A stretch of 64,000 nucleotides of DNA, from the NCBI RefSeq assembly GCF_023935105.1, contig NZ_CP096040.1, forward strand, positions 3,968,001-4,032,000, given 5' to 3'. The DNA is from Caulobacter segnis. GTDB lineage: Bacteria > Pseudomonadota > Alphaproteobacteria > Caulobacterales > Caulobacteraceae. How positions within the stretch are numbered: position 1 is the stretch's first letter; every line of letters begins with the position of its first letter. The translations under genes and the position numbers were made by a program. Positions 29,386-38,211 of the stretch are shown in pieces. Below the pieces are notes generated by a model. That model worked only from the letters and a program-made list of their open reading frames with translations, did not search any database and was not told the origin of the DNA.

Positions 29386-30936
29386 CTACATCCGTTCCAG
29401 CTCGACCAGCACGATGTCGTTGGCCCGCATGGGCAAATCGACAACGGCCTCGCCGCTCACCTTGATGATCTTCTCGATTTCCGGCCGGTCGAGGGTCAGG
29501 CCTTGCAAGCTGGCCAATTGAGCCGGCGTCAGCGTCTTGGGCAGGCCCATGTCGATATAGGCGCTGTAGGCGTCGTTGGCCCGATAGCCAGTGCGGCGCG
29601 CCCGCAGCCGGTACGACCCAGGCTTCAGGCCCGCCACCTTCAGCTTCAGCGGCTCGACATCGAAGGTCGGATGTGGGCTCTGATAGTAGGGCCGGTTGCT
29701 GACCTTCTGGCCCGGCTGGCGCCAGGCATAGGCCAGCACCGCCACCCGATCGCCGTCGCGCGCGGCGAAGACCTGGCCGTCGCTCGTCGCCAGCGCATGC
29801 CCCTTGAGGGCGTTCAGGTACTTGTAGGCGAACCAGGCGGGCTTCCTGATCCCTTGCGGGTTCATCAGGCCGAAGCCCCCCTCGAACGGCTTGGTCGGCG
29901 GGCCGGGCTCTTCGAAGAGGTCGGTATACGTCCAGTAGCTCATGCCCTGGACCAGGCCCTGGGTGCGCCTCAGCTTCTCGACGATGTAGGCGGCGCTGAC
30001 ATAGCTGTCGTGCACGCTGTCGCGCGGCGTGTAGCTAGTGCTCCACTCGGTGAAGTACAGCGGCAGGCCGGGGAAGGCCGAGGCCTGGATCTGCTCGCGC
30101 ACCCGCCGCACGTCGCCGACGATGGCGTCGGGAGACGCCGACAGCTTGGTGTCCTGCTGGCCCTTCTCGTCCAGGAAGCCGCCCTCGACGCCATAGGTGT
30201 GGGTGGTGACGAAGTCGACAGGCGCACCGCTCTGTTTCACATGGGCCAGGAACTCCGGGACCCAAGCCGCGCCCGCCGTGGAAGGGCCGCCGACGCGCAA
30301 GGTCGGGTCGATCGCCTTGATGGCCCGGGCGGTGACGTCATAGAGCTCGAAATAGGCGGCTTGGTCGGCCTTCTCCCAGAAGCCGTCGAGGTTGGGTTCA
30401 TTCCAGACCTCGAAGAACCAGGTCCGCACCTCCTGCTCGCCATAGCGCTGGCGGACGTGGCGGACGAAGGCGTCGATCAGGTCGCGCCAGGGCCCCAGCT
30501 TCGGATGGCTGGTGTTGCCCTTCCAGTAGAAGATCGTCAGATCCGAAGTCTTCATCGCCTCGGGCGTGAAGCCCAACTCGACGAACGGCCTGATCCCCTT
30601 GGCCAGCAAGGCGTCATACAGTTGATCCAGCTTGGTCCAGTCGTAGACGATCTTGCCGTCCTGGACCTTCACCGTGCCCAGCACGTCGTGGAACACCGCG
30701 TGGAAGCGGATGTAGCGGAAGCCCAGCTCGTCCACGGTCGTCTTCAGCTGGGCCTGGCTGTCGTCGCGGATCAGGGTGCCGGGATAGTCAGAGCCGACCG
30801 ACAGATCGAAGAAGCGGTCGACGGGGCCGGTGGTCTTTCGCGCGTCGAGGGCGATCACGCGCTGTGCCGACGCGGCGTGAGCGAACGCGGGCAGGCTCGA
30901 AATGCCAGCCAGCAAGGCGCGACGCGACAGACGCAT
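29386..30936 (-). CDS. Family 39 glycoside hydrolase (beta-xylosidase), exported
   Basis: A 516-residue enzyme with a twin-arginine-like signal peptide (RLSRRALLAG, ending AASAQ near residue 25) and a (beta/alpha)8 GH39 domain. The acid/base Glu180 is in EVWNEPNLDGFW and the nucleophile Glu297 in YFTEWSTSY. It would release xylose from xylo-oligosaccharides in the periplasm. Caulobacter genomes carry well-known GH39 xylosidases (XynB). A TGATAGCGCTATCA palindrome 45 bp upstream suggests LacI-family control, but no such regulator is adjacent. A C-terminal all-beta domain follows the barrel. Confidence 0.92.
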   Translation of the reverse strand: MRLSRRALLAGISSLPAFAHAASAQRVIALDARKTTGPVDRFFDLSVGSDYPGTLIRDDSQAQLKTTVDELGFRYIRFHAVFHDVLGTVKVQDGKIVYDWTKLDQLYDALLAKGIRPFVELGFTPEAMKTSDLTIFYWKGNTSHPKLGPWRDLIDAFVRHVRQRYGEQEVRTWFFEVWNEPNLDGFWEKADQAAYFELYDVTARAIKAIDPTLRVGGPSTAGAAWVPEFLAHVKQSGAPVDFVTTHTYGVEGGFLDEKGQQDTKLSASPDAIVGDVRRVREQIQASAFPGLPLYFTEWSTSYTPRDSVHDSYVSAAYIVEKLRRTQGLVQGMSYWTYTDLFEEPGPPTKPFEGGFGLMNPQGIRKPAWFAYKYLNALKGHALATSDGQVFAARDGDRVAVLAYAWRQPGQKVSNRPYYQSPHPTFDVEPLKLKVAGLKPGSYRLRARRTGYRANDAYSAYIDMGLPKTLTPAQLASLQGLTLDRPEIEKIIKVSGEAVVDLPMRANDIVLVELERM

Positions 30937-30980
30937 GATGGTCCCCTTCCCTCTTCGTTGAGAGCAGGGCTACACGGCCA

Positions 30981-30994
30981 TGATAGCGCTATCA
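30981..30994. promoter_or_regulatory. LacI-type operator TGATAGCGCTATCA at the GH39 gene
   Basis: A perfect 14-bp palindrome with a central CpG, 45 bp before the beta-xylosidase ATG. It resembles the Caulobacter XylR site from memory (TGxTAGCGCTAxCA core) and differs from the nucleoside-locus operators, so a distant LacI-family regulator such as XylR is the likely partner. Confidence 0.75.
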
Positions 30995-31016
30995 ATGCCG
31001 TTTATCAGACAATTCG

Positions 31017-32996
31017 TCAGCGGCGCAGGGCGAACCCGACATAGACCGTGCGCGGCGCGGAATAGCTCGTGACCCCGTCGGCGGTCTGGCCGACCGCGAG
31101 GTTAGCGTCGAAGGCGTTGTCGGCGGCCAGATAGACCTCGGACGTCGGCGACAGCGCCCAGCCGGCGCGCAGGTCGACACCCGTTCCCGCCTTCAGTACC
31201 CGCACGTTCAAATCGTCCTCGTAACGCTTGCTCTCGTAGCGTAGGTCGGCGTCGAGACTCAGGCGATCGATCGGCTTCCAACGGACGCCGGCCGTCGCGG
31301 TCAGGGCCGGCGCCTGGGCGGGACGCTTGCCGGTCAGTTGGGCCGCCTCTCCGCCACCGTCGACGCGCGCATGGGTCGCCGAAAAGGCCGCGCGCGCGGT
31401 CAAGGCCGGCGACAGATCGGCGGCGACGTCACCCTCCAGGCCGTAGGCGTTGATCTCGCCCACGTTCTGGCGCTGACGCAGCACCCCGCCAGCCGGAATG
31501 AAGCCGGCGATCGGGAAGGTCCCGGGGCCAATGCCGATCGTGACGTTGGTGATCGGGTCGCGGACCTGGTTGTAAAAGGCGCCGAGGTTCCAGCGCACGA
31601 CTCCCTCCCCCGCCAGACCCGTCTCGACGCCGTACAGGGTCTCGGGCTTGAGGGCGGCATTGGCCTCGGTCACGTCGTTGCCGACCCGGAACGGCCGGTG
31701 CAGCTCGTTCAGCGTCGGAGGCCGAAAGCCGGCATAGACCGCCGCCCTTACCCAGGTCTCGCCGGTCAAGCGCTGGCGGACGCCGATCCGCCCCGTCGGG
31801 GTCGCGCCCGAGGCGTTGGTCGGCGGGGCGTCCAGGGTCGGGACGCCGGTCGACGCCTCTCGTTCGCGCCGAACGCCGTCGTACGAGCGCCAGCCGTCCA
31901 ACCGCGCGCCGGCGACCAGGATGAAGTCGGGCCGGCTCCAGGCCGTCTCGGCATAGACGCCGCCCACCAAGGTTCGGCCGCCCGCCGTGCGCTGGCGGGT
32001 GAAGGCGCCGTTCATGTAGCGGAAGCGCTCGTGGGTCCGCCCTTCGGTCGCCCGCACGTCGCCGCCCAGTTCCCAGGTCCAGTCGGCCAGCGCGCCCTGC
32101 CAGGCGGCGTTGAGACCGTAGCCGCTGGACGGGGTCGAGTACTGGTCGTTGGCCGGAGTCGTGCCGACACGGCCGGCTGCCACGGCGACGGAGGTGTTCT
32201 CCAGGTCGCTGCTACGCGCCCAAGCCTGCAGTCGCCAAGTCTCGGTCGCCAGCGTGACGGCCAGCGAACTGCCCGTGGCGTTGGACTTGGCTCCGAACAG
32301 GCCCGCGCCGCGCTTTTCCTGGAAGGTCGCCACGCGCGCCGCCCAGCGAACCGAGCCGACCTCGCCCTGGACGCGGGCCGCGATCGAGCCGTCCTCCAGT
32401 GTGGTCGGCACGTCGGCCGCGCCCGCCGCCGAACCGCGCACCGGGCGATAGCCGTCGGTGCGCGAGCCGCTGGCGGTCAGCAGCAGATGATCGGTCCCGA
32501 AGGTCCCGGCCGCGCGCCAGCCATCCCGCGCCCTCGCCTCGGCCGTGAAGCTGGTCAGGCCGCCGCCGGTATTCCGTTCCCACAGGGCCACGACGCCAGT
32601 CAGGGCGCCGGCGCCATAGGGGCCCGCCCCTGCGCCGCGCACGACGGTCGCGCCGGACAGACCTTCGCCAGGCAATCCGGTCCAGATGACCCAGCCGCCG
32701 AACGGATCGTTCTGCGGGACGCCATCCAGAGTGACCAAGGCCCGGCCCGCGCCGGATGGCGCGACAGCCCGCAGGGAAAGCCCCTGGATCGTCGGATTGG
32801 CCGCGTCGCTGCCAGTGCGGCGGAACAGGGAGACGCCCGGCGTGGTCTTCAGCACGTCGTCCAGCCGCGCCTGGGCGGACACCTGGGCGGCGTCGTAGGT
32901 CGCGATGGAGAAGACATCCTGCCCGGCCAGGGGAAGCAGACGGGGCGCCTCGACGACGACGGTGGAGACCGGGGGCGGAGGGGCTTCAAGGGGCAC
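31017..32996 (-). CDS. TonB-dependent receptor lacking a signal peptide
   Basis: A 659-residue BtuB-like receptor with plug (ARLDDVLKTTPGVSLFRR near residues 41-58, IQGLSLRAVAPSGAGRALVT) and barrel closing in YVGFALRR. It has a TonB-box-like stretch, VSTVVVEAPR, at residues 10-19. The only start is a GTG at 32996, with an in-frame stop four codons before it, so the protein begins right where the mature part of a receptor usually does. No hydrophobic leader is encoded in any frame of the 54 bp up to the NodT gene. It may be broken at the 5' end by a deletion and therefore be inactive. An assembly error is also possible. Confidence 0.75.
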   Translation of the reverse strand: MPLEAPPPPVSTVVVEAPRLLPLAGQDVFSIATYDAAQVSAQARLDDVLKTTPGVSLFRRTGSDAANPTIQGLSLRAVAPSGAGRALVTLDGVPQNDPFGGWVIWTGLPGEGLSGATVVRGAGAGPYGAGALTGVVALWERNTGGGLTSFTAEARARDGWRAAGTFGTDHLLLTASGSRTDGYRPVRGSAAGAADVPTTLEDGSIAARVQGEVGSVRWAARVATFQEKRGAGLFGAKSNATGSSLAVTLATETWRLQAWARSSDLENTSVAVAAGRVGTTPANDQYSTPSSGYGLNAAWQGALADWTWELGGDVRATEGRTHERFRYMNGAFTRQRTAGGRTLVGGVYAETAWSRPDFILVAGARLDGWRSYDGVRREREASTGVPTLDAPPTNASGATPTGRIGVRQRLTGETWVRAAVYAGFRPPTLNELHRPFRVGNDVTEANAALKPETLYGVETGLAGEGVVRWNLGAFYNQVRDPITNVTIGIGPGTFPIAGFIPAGGVLRQRQNVGEINAYGLEGDVAADLSPALTARAAFSATHARVDGGGEAAQLTGKRPAQAPALTATAGVRWKPIDRLSLDADLRYESKRYEDDLNVRVLKAGTGVDLRAGWALSPTSEVYLAADNAFDANLAVGQTADGVTSYSAPRTVYVGFALRR

Positions 32997-33050
32997 GGAC
33001 GACCTCTACGCGGCGGACGGCCACCGTGTAGCTGAGCGCGGACGGTGTCG

Positions 33051-34469
33051 CTATCGTTCCCAGCCGCCGCCCAGGGCCAGGAACAGGTTGACCTGGTCAG
33101 CCGCGACCTGGCTGTCCGAGGCCGCCAGCGCCGCCTCGGCCCCGGCCAGGGTGCGTTGGGCGTCGAGACCAGCCAGGTAAGGGCTGCGACCCGCGCGGTA
33201 GAGCCGCTGGGCCTGGTCCTCGGCCAACGCGGCCTGGTCGCGGGCGGCCTTCAGCGCCGCCTGGCGCTGCAGGTCGTGGGCATAAGCGTCCAGGCTGGTC
33301 TCGGTCTCGCGCAGGGCGGTCAGCACCACGCCGTCGAACCGGGCCAGGGCCCCGTCAGCGCCAGCCTCGGCCTGGCGAATGCGGGCTCGCTCGCCCTCGC
33401 CCGGCAGGGTCCAGGTGATCAGCGAGCTCAGGCCCCACCGGTTGGCCGGCGCCTGGCCGATGTCGGCCAGCAGGCCCGTCGAGCCCGCGCCGAAGCCCAG
33501 GGTGATGTTCGGATAGAGAGCGGCGGTGGCGACGCCGATCCGCGCGGTCGCGCCGGCCAAGGTCCGCTCGGCCTGGCGGACATCCGGGCGACGCTTCAGC
33601 AGGGCCGCGCCGTCGCCGACGGGGATCGCCTGGGTCAGAGTCGGCGGATGGACACAGGCCTCCACCGCCTTGGGGAACTCGGCGGGAGGCTTGCCGGTAA
33701 GCGTGGCCAGCTTGTAGAGCGCCGCGCGGCGGCGGCTCTGGAAGGTCGGCAGGCTGGCCCGCGACAGATCCAGCTGAGCCTGGGCGCGGGTGACGTCGAC
33801 CGCCGTGCCGCGCCCCGCGTTCACCAGCCTGCGCGTGACGTCCAGGCCGCGGCTCTGGAGGTCGACGGTATGCTGGGCGACGGCCAGCTCGTGACCATTG
33901 GCGCAGGCCTCGACATAGGCGCGCGCGACGTCGGCGGCGACGCTGACACGGGCCAGGTCCAGGGCCGCCTGACTGGCCTCGGCGTCGGCGTGAGCGGCTT
34001 CGGCCGCGCGCCGGATCCGACCCACCAGGTCGACCTGGTACGAGACCTTCAACCCGACATCGGCCAGGTTCTCGACCGGCAGCGGTTCGGCCAGCAGGAA
34101 CTGCTCACCGGACTCGCGGGAATGCATGGCGGCGGCCGAGGCGTCGACCTTGAAGCCGCCGGCGTCGTCGGCCTCACCGGCGATGGCTCGCGCCCGGGCC
34201 AGATTGGCGGCGGCGACGCGCAGGTCGGTATTGGCCTTCAGCGCCTCCTCGACCAGACCGTTCAGCACCGGGTCGTCATAGAGCTTCCACCAACCTGCCG
34301 GGACCGGGTCCTGGCTGACGGCCTTCGAGGCCGCGCCCATGAACGGTCCTTGCGCCGTCGCGGCGTTGATCTTGGCCTCTTCCGGCAGCTTGTAGTTCGG
34401 GCCGACGGCCGCGCAGGCGGTCAGGGCCAGCAGCGAGCCGGCGACCGCCAGCGCTCTGAGCGGGCTCAT
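33051..34469 (-). CDS. NodT-family outer-membrane efflux lipoprotein
   Basis: A 472-residue TolC-superfamily channel. The N-terminus LLALTACAAVGPNYKLPEE is a lipoprotein signal with the acylated cysteine near residue 19, typical of NodT/OprM-type channels. Two outer-membrane efflux repeats follow (QDPVPAGWWKLYDDPVLNGLV near 54-74; RRPDVRQAERTLAGATARIGVA near 293-314). It is the last pump gene of the MarR-controlled operon, its ATG overlapping the stop of the HlyD gene by four bases, and completes a tripartite exporter with the FUSC and HlyD proteins. Confidence 0.92.
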   Translation of the reverse strand: MSPLRALAVAGSLLALTACAAVGPNYKLPEEAKINAATAQGPFMGAASKAVSQDPVPAGWWKLYDDPVLNGLVEEALKANTDLRVAAANLARARAIAGEADDAGGFKVDASAAAMHSRESGEQFLLAEPLPVENLADVGLKVSYQVDLVGRIRRAAEAAHADAEASQAALDLARVSVAADVARAYVEACANGHELAVAQHTVDLQSRGLDVTRRLVNAGRGTAVDVTRAQAQLDLSRASLPTFQSRRRAALYKLATLTGKPPAEFPKAVEACVHPPTLTQAIPVGDGAALLKRRPDVRQAERTLAGATARIGVATAALYPNITLGFGAGSTGLLADIGQAPANRWGLSSLITWTLPGEGERARIRQAEAGADGALARFDGVVLTALRETETSLDAYAHDLQRQAALKAARDQAALAEDQAQRLYRAGRSPYLAGLDAQRTLAGAEAALAASDSQVAADQVNLFLALGGGWER

Positions 34470-35347
34470 CGGCCGGCTCCGACCACCGCGACCGTGGCGG
34501 TGCGGCCGGCGATCAGGCGCAGGTCGCGCGGCGTCTGGTCCAGGGCCACGCGAACCGGCACCCTCTGGGCCAGGCGCACCCAGCTGAAGGTCGGGTTGAC
34601 GTTCGGCAGCAGGTTGCCGCTGGCGGCGCGGTCGCGGTCCTCGATGCCAGCGGCTATCGACTGGATGTGGCCCTTCAAGGGTTTGTCCTCGCCCATCACC
34701 TTGACGCTGACCGGCTGACCGATGCGCAAGCCCGACAGCTTGGTCTCCTCGAAATAGCCCTCGACCCGGTACGAGCGGCTGTCGATCAGCGCCAGCACCG
34801 GCTTGCCGGCCGTGACGTAGTCGCCGGTGCGCAGGGTCAGGTCAGACAGGAAGCCGTCGGTCGGCGCGACGACGACCGTCCGCTCGAGGTTCAGGGCGGC
34901 GACGTCGCGGGCGGCCAGGGCCTGGGACAGCGCCGCTTGGCTGAGTTCGACCTTGGACTGGCTCTGCTCGGTGATCTCGCCGGCGACCAGGTCGCCCAGG
35001 GCGCGGTTGCGCGACAACTCGCGGCGAGCCTGGGCCAGGGCGGCGCGCTGGGCCTCGACGGCCGCGTCGGCCTGACGCAAGGCCAGGGCGTAGCGTTCGC
35101 GGTCGACATGGAACAGCGGCTGGCCGGCCTTGACCGTCTGGTCGTTGGCGGCGTCAACGCGAGTGACCAGACCCGACACGTCGGGGGCCACCTGCACGAT
35201 GTCGGCGCGGACACGGCCGTCTCGGGTCCAGGGATCGACCTGATAGTGGGTCCAGAGCGCCTTGCCGCCAACCAGGGCGGCGATCACCACGGCGCCAGTG
35301 ACGGCGACGCGGGCGGTGGTCATCAGAACGGATTTCAGCGGGGGCAT
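34466..35347 (-). CDS. HlyD/EmrA-type membrane fusion protein (AaeA-like)
   Basis: A 293-residue periplasmic adaptor anchored by one N-terminal membrane segment (about residues 8-28). The biotinyl-lipoyl halves (VSGLVTRVDAANDQTVKAGQ near 54-73 and TDGFLSDLTLRTGDYVTAGK near 162-181) flank a coiled-coil hairpin. The short length and the order of neighbours match AaeA of the E. coli p-hydroxybenzoate exporter. It starts 2 bp after the DUF1656 gene and overlaps the NodT gene. Confidence 0.9.
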   Translation of the reverse strand: MPPLKSVLMTTARVAVTGAVVIAALVGGKALWTHYQVDPWTRDGRVRADIVQVAPDVSGLVTRVDAANDQTVKAGQPLFHVDRERYALALRQADAAVEAQRAALAQARRELSRNRALGDLVAGEITEQSQSKVELSQAALSQALAARDVAALNLERTVVVAPTDGFLSDLTLRTGDYVTAGKPVLALIDSRSYRVEGYFEETKLSGLRIGQPVSVKVMGEDKPLKGHIQSIAAGIEDRDRAASGNLLPNVNPTFSWVRLAQRVPVRVALDQTPRDLRLIAGRTATVAVVGAGR

Positions 35348-35349
35348 GG

Positions 35350-35559
35350 CTAGAACTTCAGCGGGCTAGGGACCGCCACGACGGCGGCCCAGAGGATGAC
35401 GAACAGGGCGGTGTCGAACAGGGCCGGGTGCCAGACGAAACGGTAGGCGCCGACCTTCGACAGCGCGCGGCGCAGCAGGAACGAGGCGGCCAAGGCGATC
35501 AGGGCCGAGACCAAGACGGACGACAGGAAGACGCCATCGATGTCGAGTTCACCGGTCAT
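35350..35559 (-). CDS. Small membrane protein DUF1656 (AaeX-like)
   Basis: A 69-residue protein with two hydrophobic segments (SSVLVSALIALAASFLL near residues 12-28 and TALFVILWAAVVAV near 50-63) and the family's MTGELDIDGVFL start. It is encoded between the FUSC and HlyD genes exactly as aaeX lies beside aaeA and aaeB. Its ATG overlaps the FUSC stop (ATGA). The function of the family is not known; it is taken to be an accessory of the pump. Confidence 0.88.
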   Translation of the reverse strand: MTGELDIDGVFLSSVLVSALIALAASFLLRRALSKVGAYRFVWHPALFDTALFVILWAAVVAVPSPLKF

Positions 35560-37574
35560 TGGGCGACCTCCGGAACGAAGGCCGGGGCCTCCGGGAACAG
35601 GTTGCGGCGCAGGCCCACCAGGCCCGAGACGCCTTGCACGGCGGAGGCGGCCGAAGCGACGGACAGACCGCGCAGGGCCGTGTCGATGCGGGCCAGCAGG
35701 TCCTCGCCAGGCTTGCGCTTCTCGCCAGCGGCCAGGGCGGCAAAGTGGTCCCCGACGCCATGGAGCGCCGCGTCCAGCTGGGCCTTGCCCTCTGGGGACA
35801 GGTCCGGCCGGGCGGTCTGGACGGCGACCAGGTTCATGCCGACCCGCAGGTCGCGCAGGGCGTCGACACCGACGAAGTCGTGACCCCGGCCGGCCTGAGC
35901 CAGCTTGGGCGTCAGCATGCCCAGGCGGTCGACCAGGGTGGCGGCGAAGGCGGCGGGTTCGGGCGCCTGGCGGGCGCGGGACAGGCGCGCCAGGCCCTTC
36001 CAGGTGCGAACCAGCAGGCGCCGGGCGCTGGCGTCCACGCCCATCGACCGCAAACCGGCCGTGACCATGATCGCGAACAGCAGCCCGACGAACTGGCCCA
36101 GATTGCCGTTCAGGAATCCGGCGAAGTCGGCGCTGAACGTCTCCTGCAGAGCCATGGCGTTGCAGAAGCCCATCAGCACGGCCAAGGCCGAGCCCATGGT
36201 CGCGGGGTTGGGGATGTAGAGACCCAGCAGCAGCAGCGGCGGGGCCATGGCCAGGACCAGCATCGGAAAGCCGTCGATCGCCGGCAGAATGGCGAACATG
36301 TAGACCGCCGCCAGCGGCAGCGAGAGCAGCGAGTAGAGGCCGAAGTTCTTGATGGCCGGGACGGGATCGTCCATCGCCGCGAAGAAGCAGCAGAAGACGG
36401 CGGCCATCACCGGAGCGACCGCGCCGTCGCCCCAGCCGGCCAGGATCCACGTGGCGCAGGACAGCAGGATGGCGATCGCCGCCGCCCCACCCGACAGCAG
36501 GGCTAGCGGCAGGTCGGCGTGCATCGGACGCTGGCTCCCGGCGCGGGCGGCGGCGTCCAGTTCCGGTGACAGCGGCGCGTCGGGGTCGGCGAGACGGCTC
36601 ATCAGGGCGTGAGCCTCGCCCAACGCCCGGACGGCTTCCGATAGGCGAACCAGCAAGCTCTCGATCAAAAGGCTGGACCAGGACGCACCGCGCCGATGAG
36701 CGGCCAGAGCCTCCAACCGGCCGATCAAGTCCAAGGCCTCGTCACGCGGCGCGCCGGCCTCGATCCAGGCGGCCACGGCGTTGAGGGCGGCGCGAACGCG
36801 GTTGTCGCGAACCTCGCGCAAGGCCTCCATACGGTCGGCCAGGCCCGACAGCAGCGGGACCAGCAGCAGCATGCGCTCGTGCAGGGCGCTGACCACGCCG
36901 GTGGTCTCGCGCAGGCGAGAGGTATCGAACGGCAGGTGGGTCGCCAGCATCTGGATCTCGCTGGCGGCCGCCGCCAGGTGGCGTCGGTCGCGGGCGATCG
37001 CCGCGGCGTCCTCGCCGCGCAGCACGTCCAGCGCCCAGTGGTCGGCTTCGCCCAACCAGCTCTTCAGGCGATGGCGCAGCACCGCGCCGACGGGGCGGGG
37101 GAAGACCAGGCTGTGGACCAGGGTGGCGCACAGAATGCCCAGACCGATCTCGATCACGCGCGAGACGGCGACGTCGAAGATCGCGCCGGGCTGGCCGACG
37201 CTGGGAAAGCCGATGATCGCGGCCGTGTAGCCAGCCAGCATCAGCACATAGCTGCGCGGCGTGCGGTCCAGCAGCGAGATCGTCAGACAGCCCCCGACCC
37301 ACAGCGACAGGGCCGCCGACAGCAGCCACGGCGCATTGACCAGGTTCGGGACCAGGGCGACGGCGGCCATGGCCCCCAGGATCGTGCCCAACACGCGATA
37401 GACGGCCTTGGAGCGTACCGCCCCCGCCAGCGGCTGGCTGACGATGTAGGCGGTGGTCATCGCCCAGTAGGGGCGCGGCAGGCCCAGGGCGAAACCGATA
37501 TAGAGGGCGAGCATCGCCGCCGCGAAGCTGTTCGCCGAGAACAGCAGCGTGTGCCGATCGAACTTGGGAAACAT
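35556..37574 (-). CDS. FUSC-family efflux transporter (AaeB-like)
   Basis: A 672-residue inner-membrane protein with two blocks of hydrophobic helices (about residues 15-170 and 355-505), each followed by a soluble helical part, the layout of the AaeB/fusaric-acid-resistance family. The N-terminus FSANSFAAAMLALYIGFALGLPRPYWAM is the family signature. These pumps export aromatic carboxylic acids or related toxic acids. It is the first transport gene after the MarR regulator, 5 bp away, so induction by an aromatic ligand of MarR is likely. Confidence 0.92.
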   Translation of the reverse strand: MFPKFDRHTLLFSANSFAAAMLALYIGFALGLPRPYWAMTTAYIVSQPLAGAVRSKAVYRVLGTILGAMAAVALVPNLVNAPWLLSAALSLWVGGCLTISLLDRTPRSYVLMLAGYTAAIIGFPSVGQPGAIFDVAVSRVIEIGLGILCATLVHSLVFPRPVGAVLRHRLKSWLGEADHWALDVLRGEDAAAIARDRRHLAAAASEIQMLATHLPFDTSRLRETTGVVSALHERMLLLVPLLSGLADRMEALREVRDNRVRAALNAVAAWIEAGAPRDEALDLIGRLEALAAHRRGASWSSLLIESLLVRLSEAVRALGEAHALMSRLADPDAPLSPELDAAARAGSQRPMHADLPLALLSGGAAAIAILLSCATWILAGWGDGAVAPVMAAVFCCFFAAMDDPVPAIKNFGLYSLLSLPLAAVYMFAILPAIDGFPMLVLAMAPPLLLLGLYIPNPATMGSALAVLMGFCNAMALQETFSADFAGFLNGNLGQFVGLLFAIMVTAGLRSMGVDASARRLLVRTWKGLARLSRARQAPEPAAFAATLVDRLGMLTPKLAQAGRGHDFVGVDALRDLRVGMNLVAVQTARPDLSPEGKAQLDAALHGVGDHFAALAAGEKRKPGEDLLARIDTALRGLSVASAASAVQGVSGLVGLRRNLFPEAPAFVPEVAQ

Positions 37575-37579
37575 GGGGC

Positions 37580-38044
37580 TTAGCGCTCAGCCCCCTGCCC
37601 GGCCGCCGCGTCCAGGGCCGCCTCGAAGGCGGCAAAGGTGCGAACGGCGGCCGCCAGGTCGGCGTCGCCGACGTCGGCCAGCAGTTGGGCTCGAACGATC
37701 TGGACCGCGTCCTCCACCACGGCGGCCAGGGCCTGGCCCTCGACCGTCAGGTGCAGGGTCTTGGCCCGCTTGTCGGAAGGATCGTCTCGGCGCTCGACCA
37801 GGTTGGCCTGGCACAACTGGTCGAGGATGCGGACCAGCGACGGCCCCTCCACTCCGATCTCCTCGGCCAACATCCCCTGGCGCATGCCGCCGCCGGCGCG
37901 GGCGATGTGCAGCACCGGCAGGGCCTTGGCGTCCGAGATGCCGTGAGCGGCCAAGGCGCGATTGACTTCCTTCCGGTACACCCGCGCCAGGCGCAGCAGA
38001 CCTTGGGCGAAAGCGCGTTCATCAAGAGTGCGGACAGAGGTCAT
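37580..38044 (-). CDS. MarR-family transcriptional regulator of the efflux operon
   Basis: A 154-residue winged-helix repressor with a dimerising N-terminal helix, recognition region GGGMRQGMLAEEIGVEGPSLVRILDQL near residues 52-78, and wing DDPSDKRAKTLHLT near 87-100. It is the first gene of the exporter operon, 5 bp before the FUSC gene. Directly upstream is a 43-bp double dyad that is almost certainly its own operator, so it should repress itself and the pump until an acid or phenolic ligand binds. Confidence 0.93.
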   Translation of the reverse strand: MTSVRTLDERAFAQGLLRLARVYRKEVNRALAAHGISDAKALPVLHIARAGGGMRQGMLAEEIGVEGPSLVRILDQLCQANLVERRDDPSDKRAKTLHLTVEGQALAAVVEDAVQIVRAQLLADVGDADLAAAVRTFAAFEAALDAAAGQGAER

Positions 38045-38061
38045 GGAACGACGATCTTTTT

Positions 38062-38104
38062 AATAGGTAGCTTCCTATCTAATTTAGATAGCATCCTACC
38101 TATT
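38062..38104. promoter_or_regulatory. 43-bp nested dyad, probable double MarR operator
   Basis: Outer arms AATAGGTAG (38062-38070) and CTACCTATT (38096-38104) and inner arms CTATCTAA (38075-38082) and TTAGATAG (38084-38091) are all perfect, separated by symmetric 4-bp spacers and centred on one base. It can equally be read as two adjacent TAG(G/A)TAG-N4-CTA(T/C)CTA sites, one per MarR dimer. It starts 18 bp before the marR ATG. Confidence 0.85.
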
Positions 38105-38142
38105 GAAGCGCAAGGGCGAGGAAGGGTGGAAGCCGACACCCC

Positions 38143-38171
38143 AAAATCCCTCTCTCCGTGAGAGAGGGATT
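38143..38171 (-). terminator. Terminator after the dienelactone hydrolase gene
   Basis: A perfect 12-bp stem (38145-38156 with 38160-38171, arm AATCCCTCTCTC) with a 3-nt loop, read on the minus strand after the hydrolase stop and ending in TTTT. It lies 41 bp past the stop codon and upstream of the MarR operator. Similar CCCTCTCTC palindromes are common between genes in Caulobacter. Confidence 0.75.
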
Positions 38172-38211
38172 CAGGTGGGAGTCTGCAAAGGGTCGAAAGC
38201 CCTGTCGCCCC

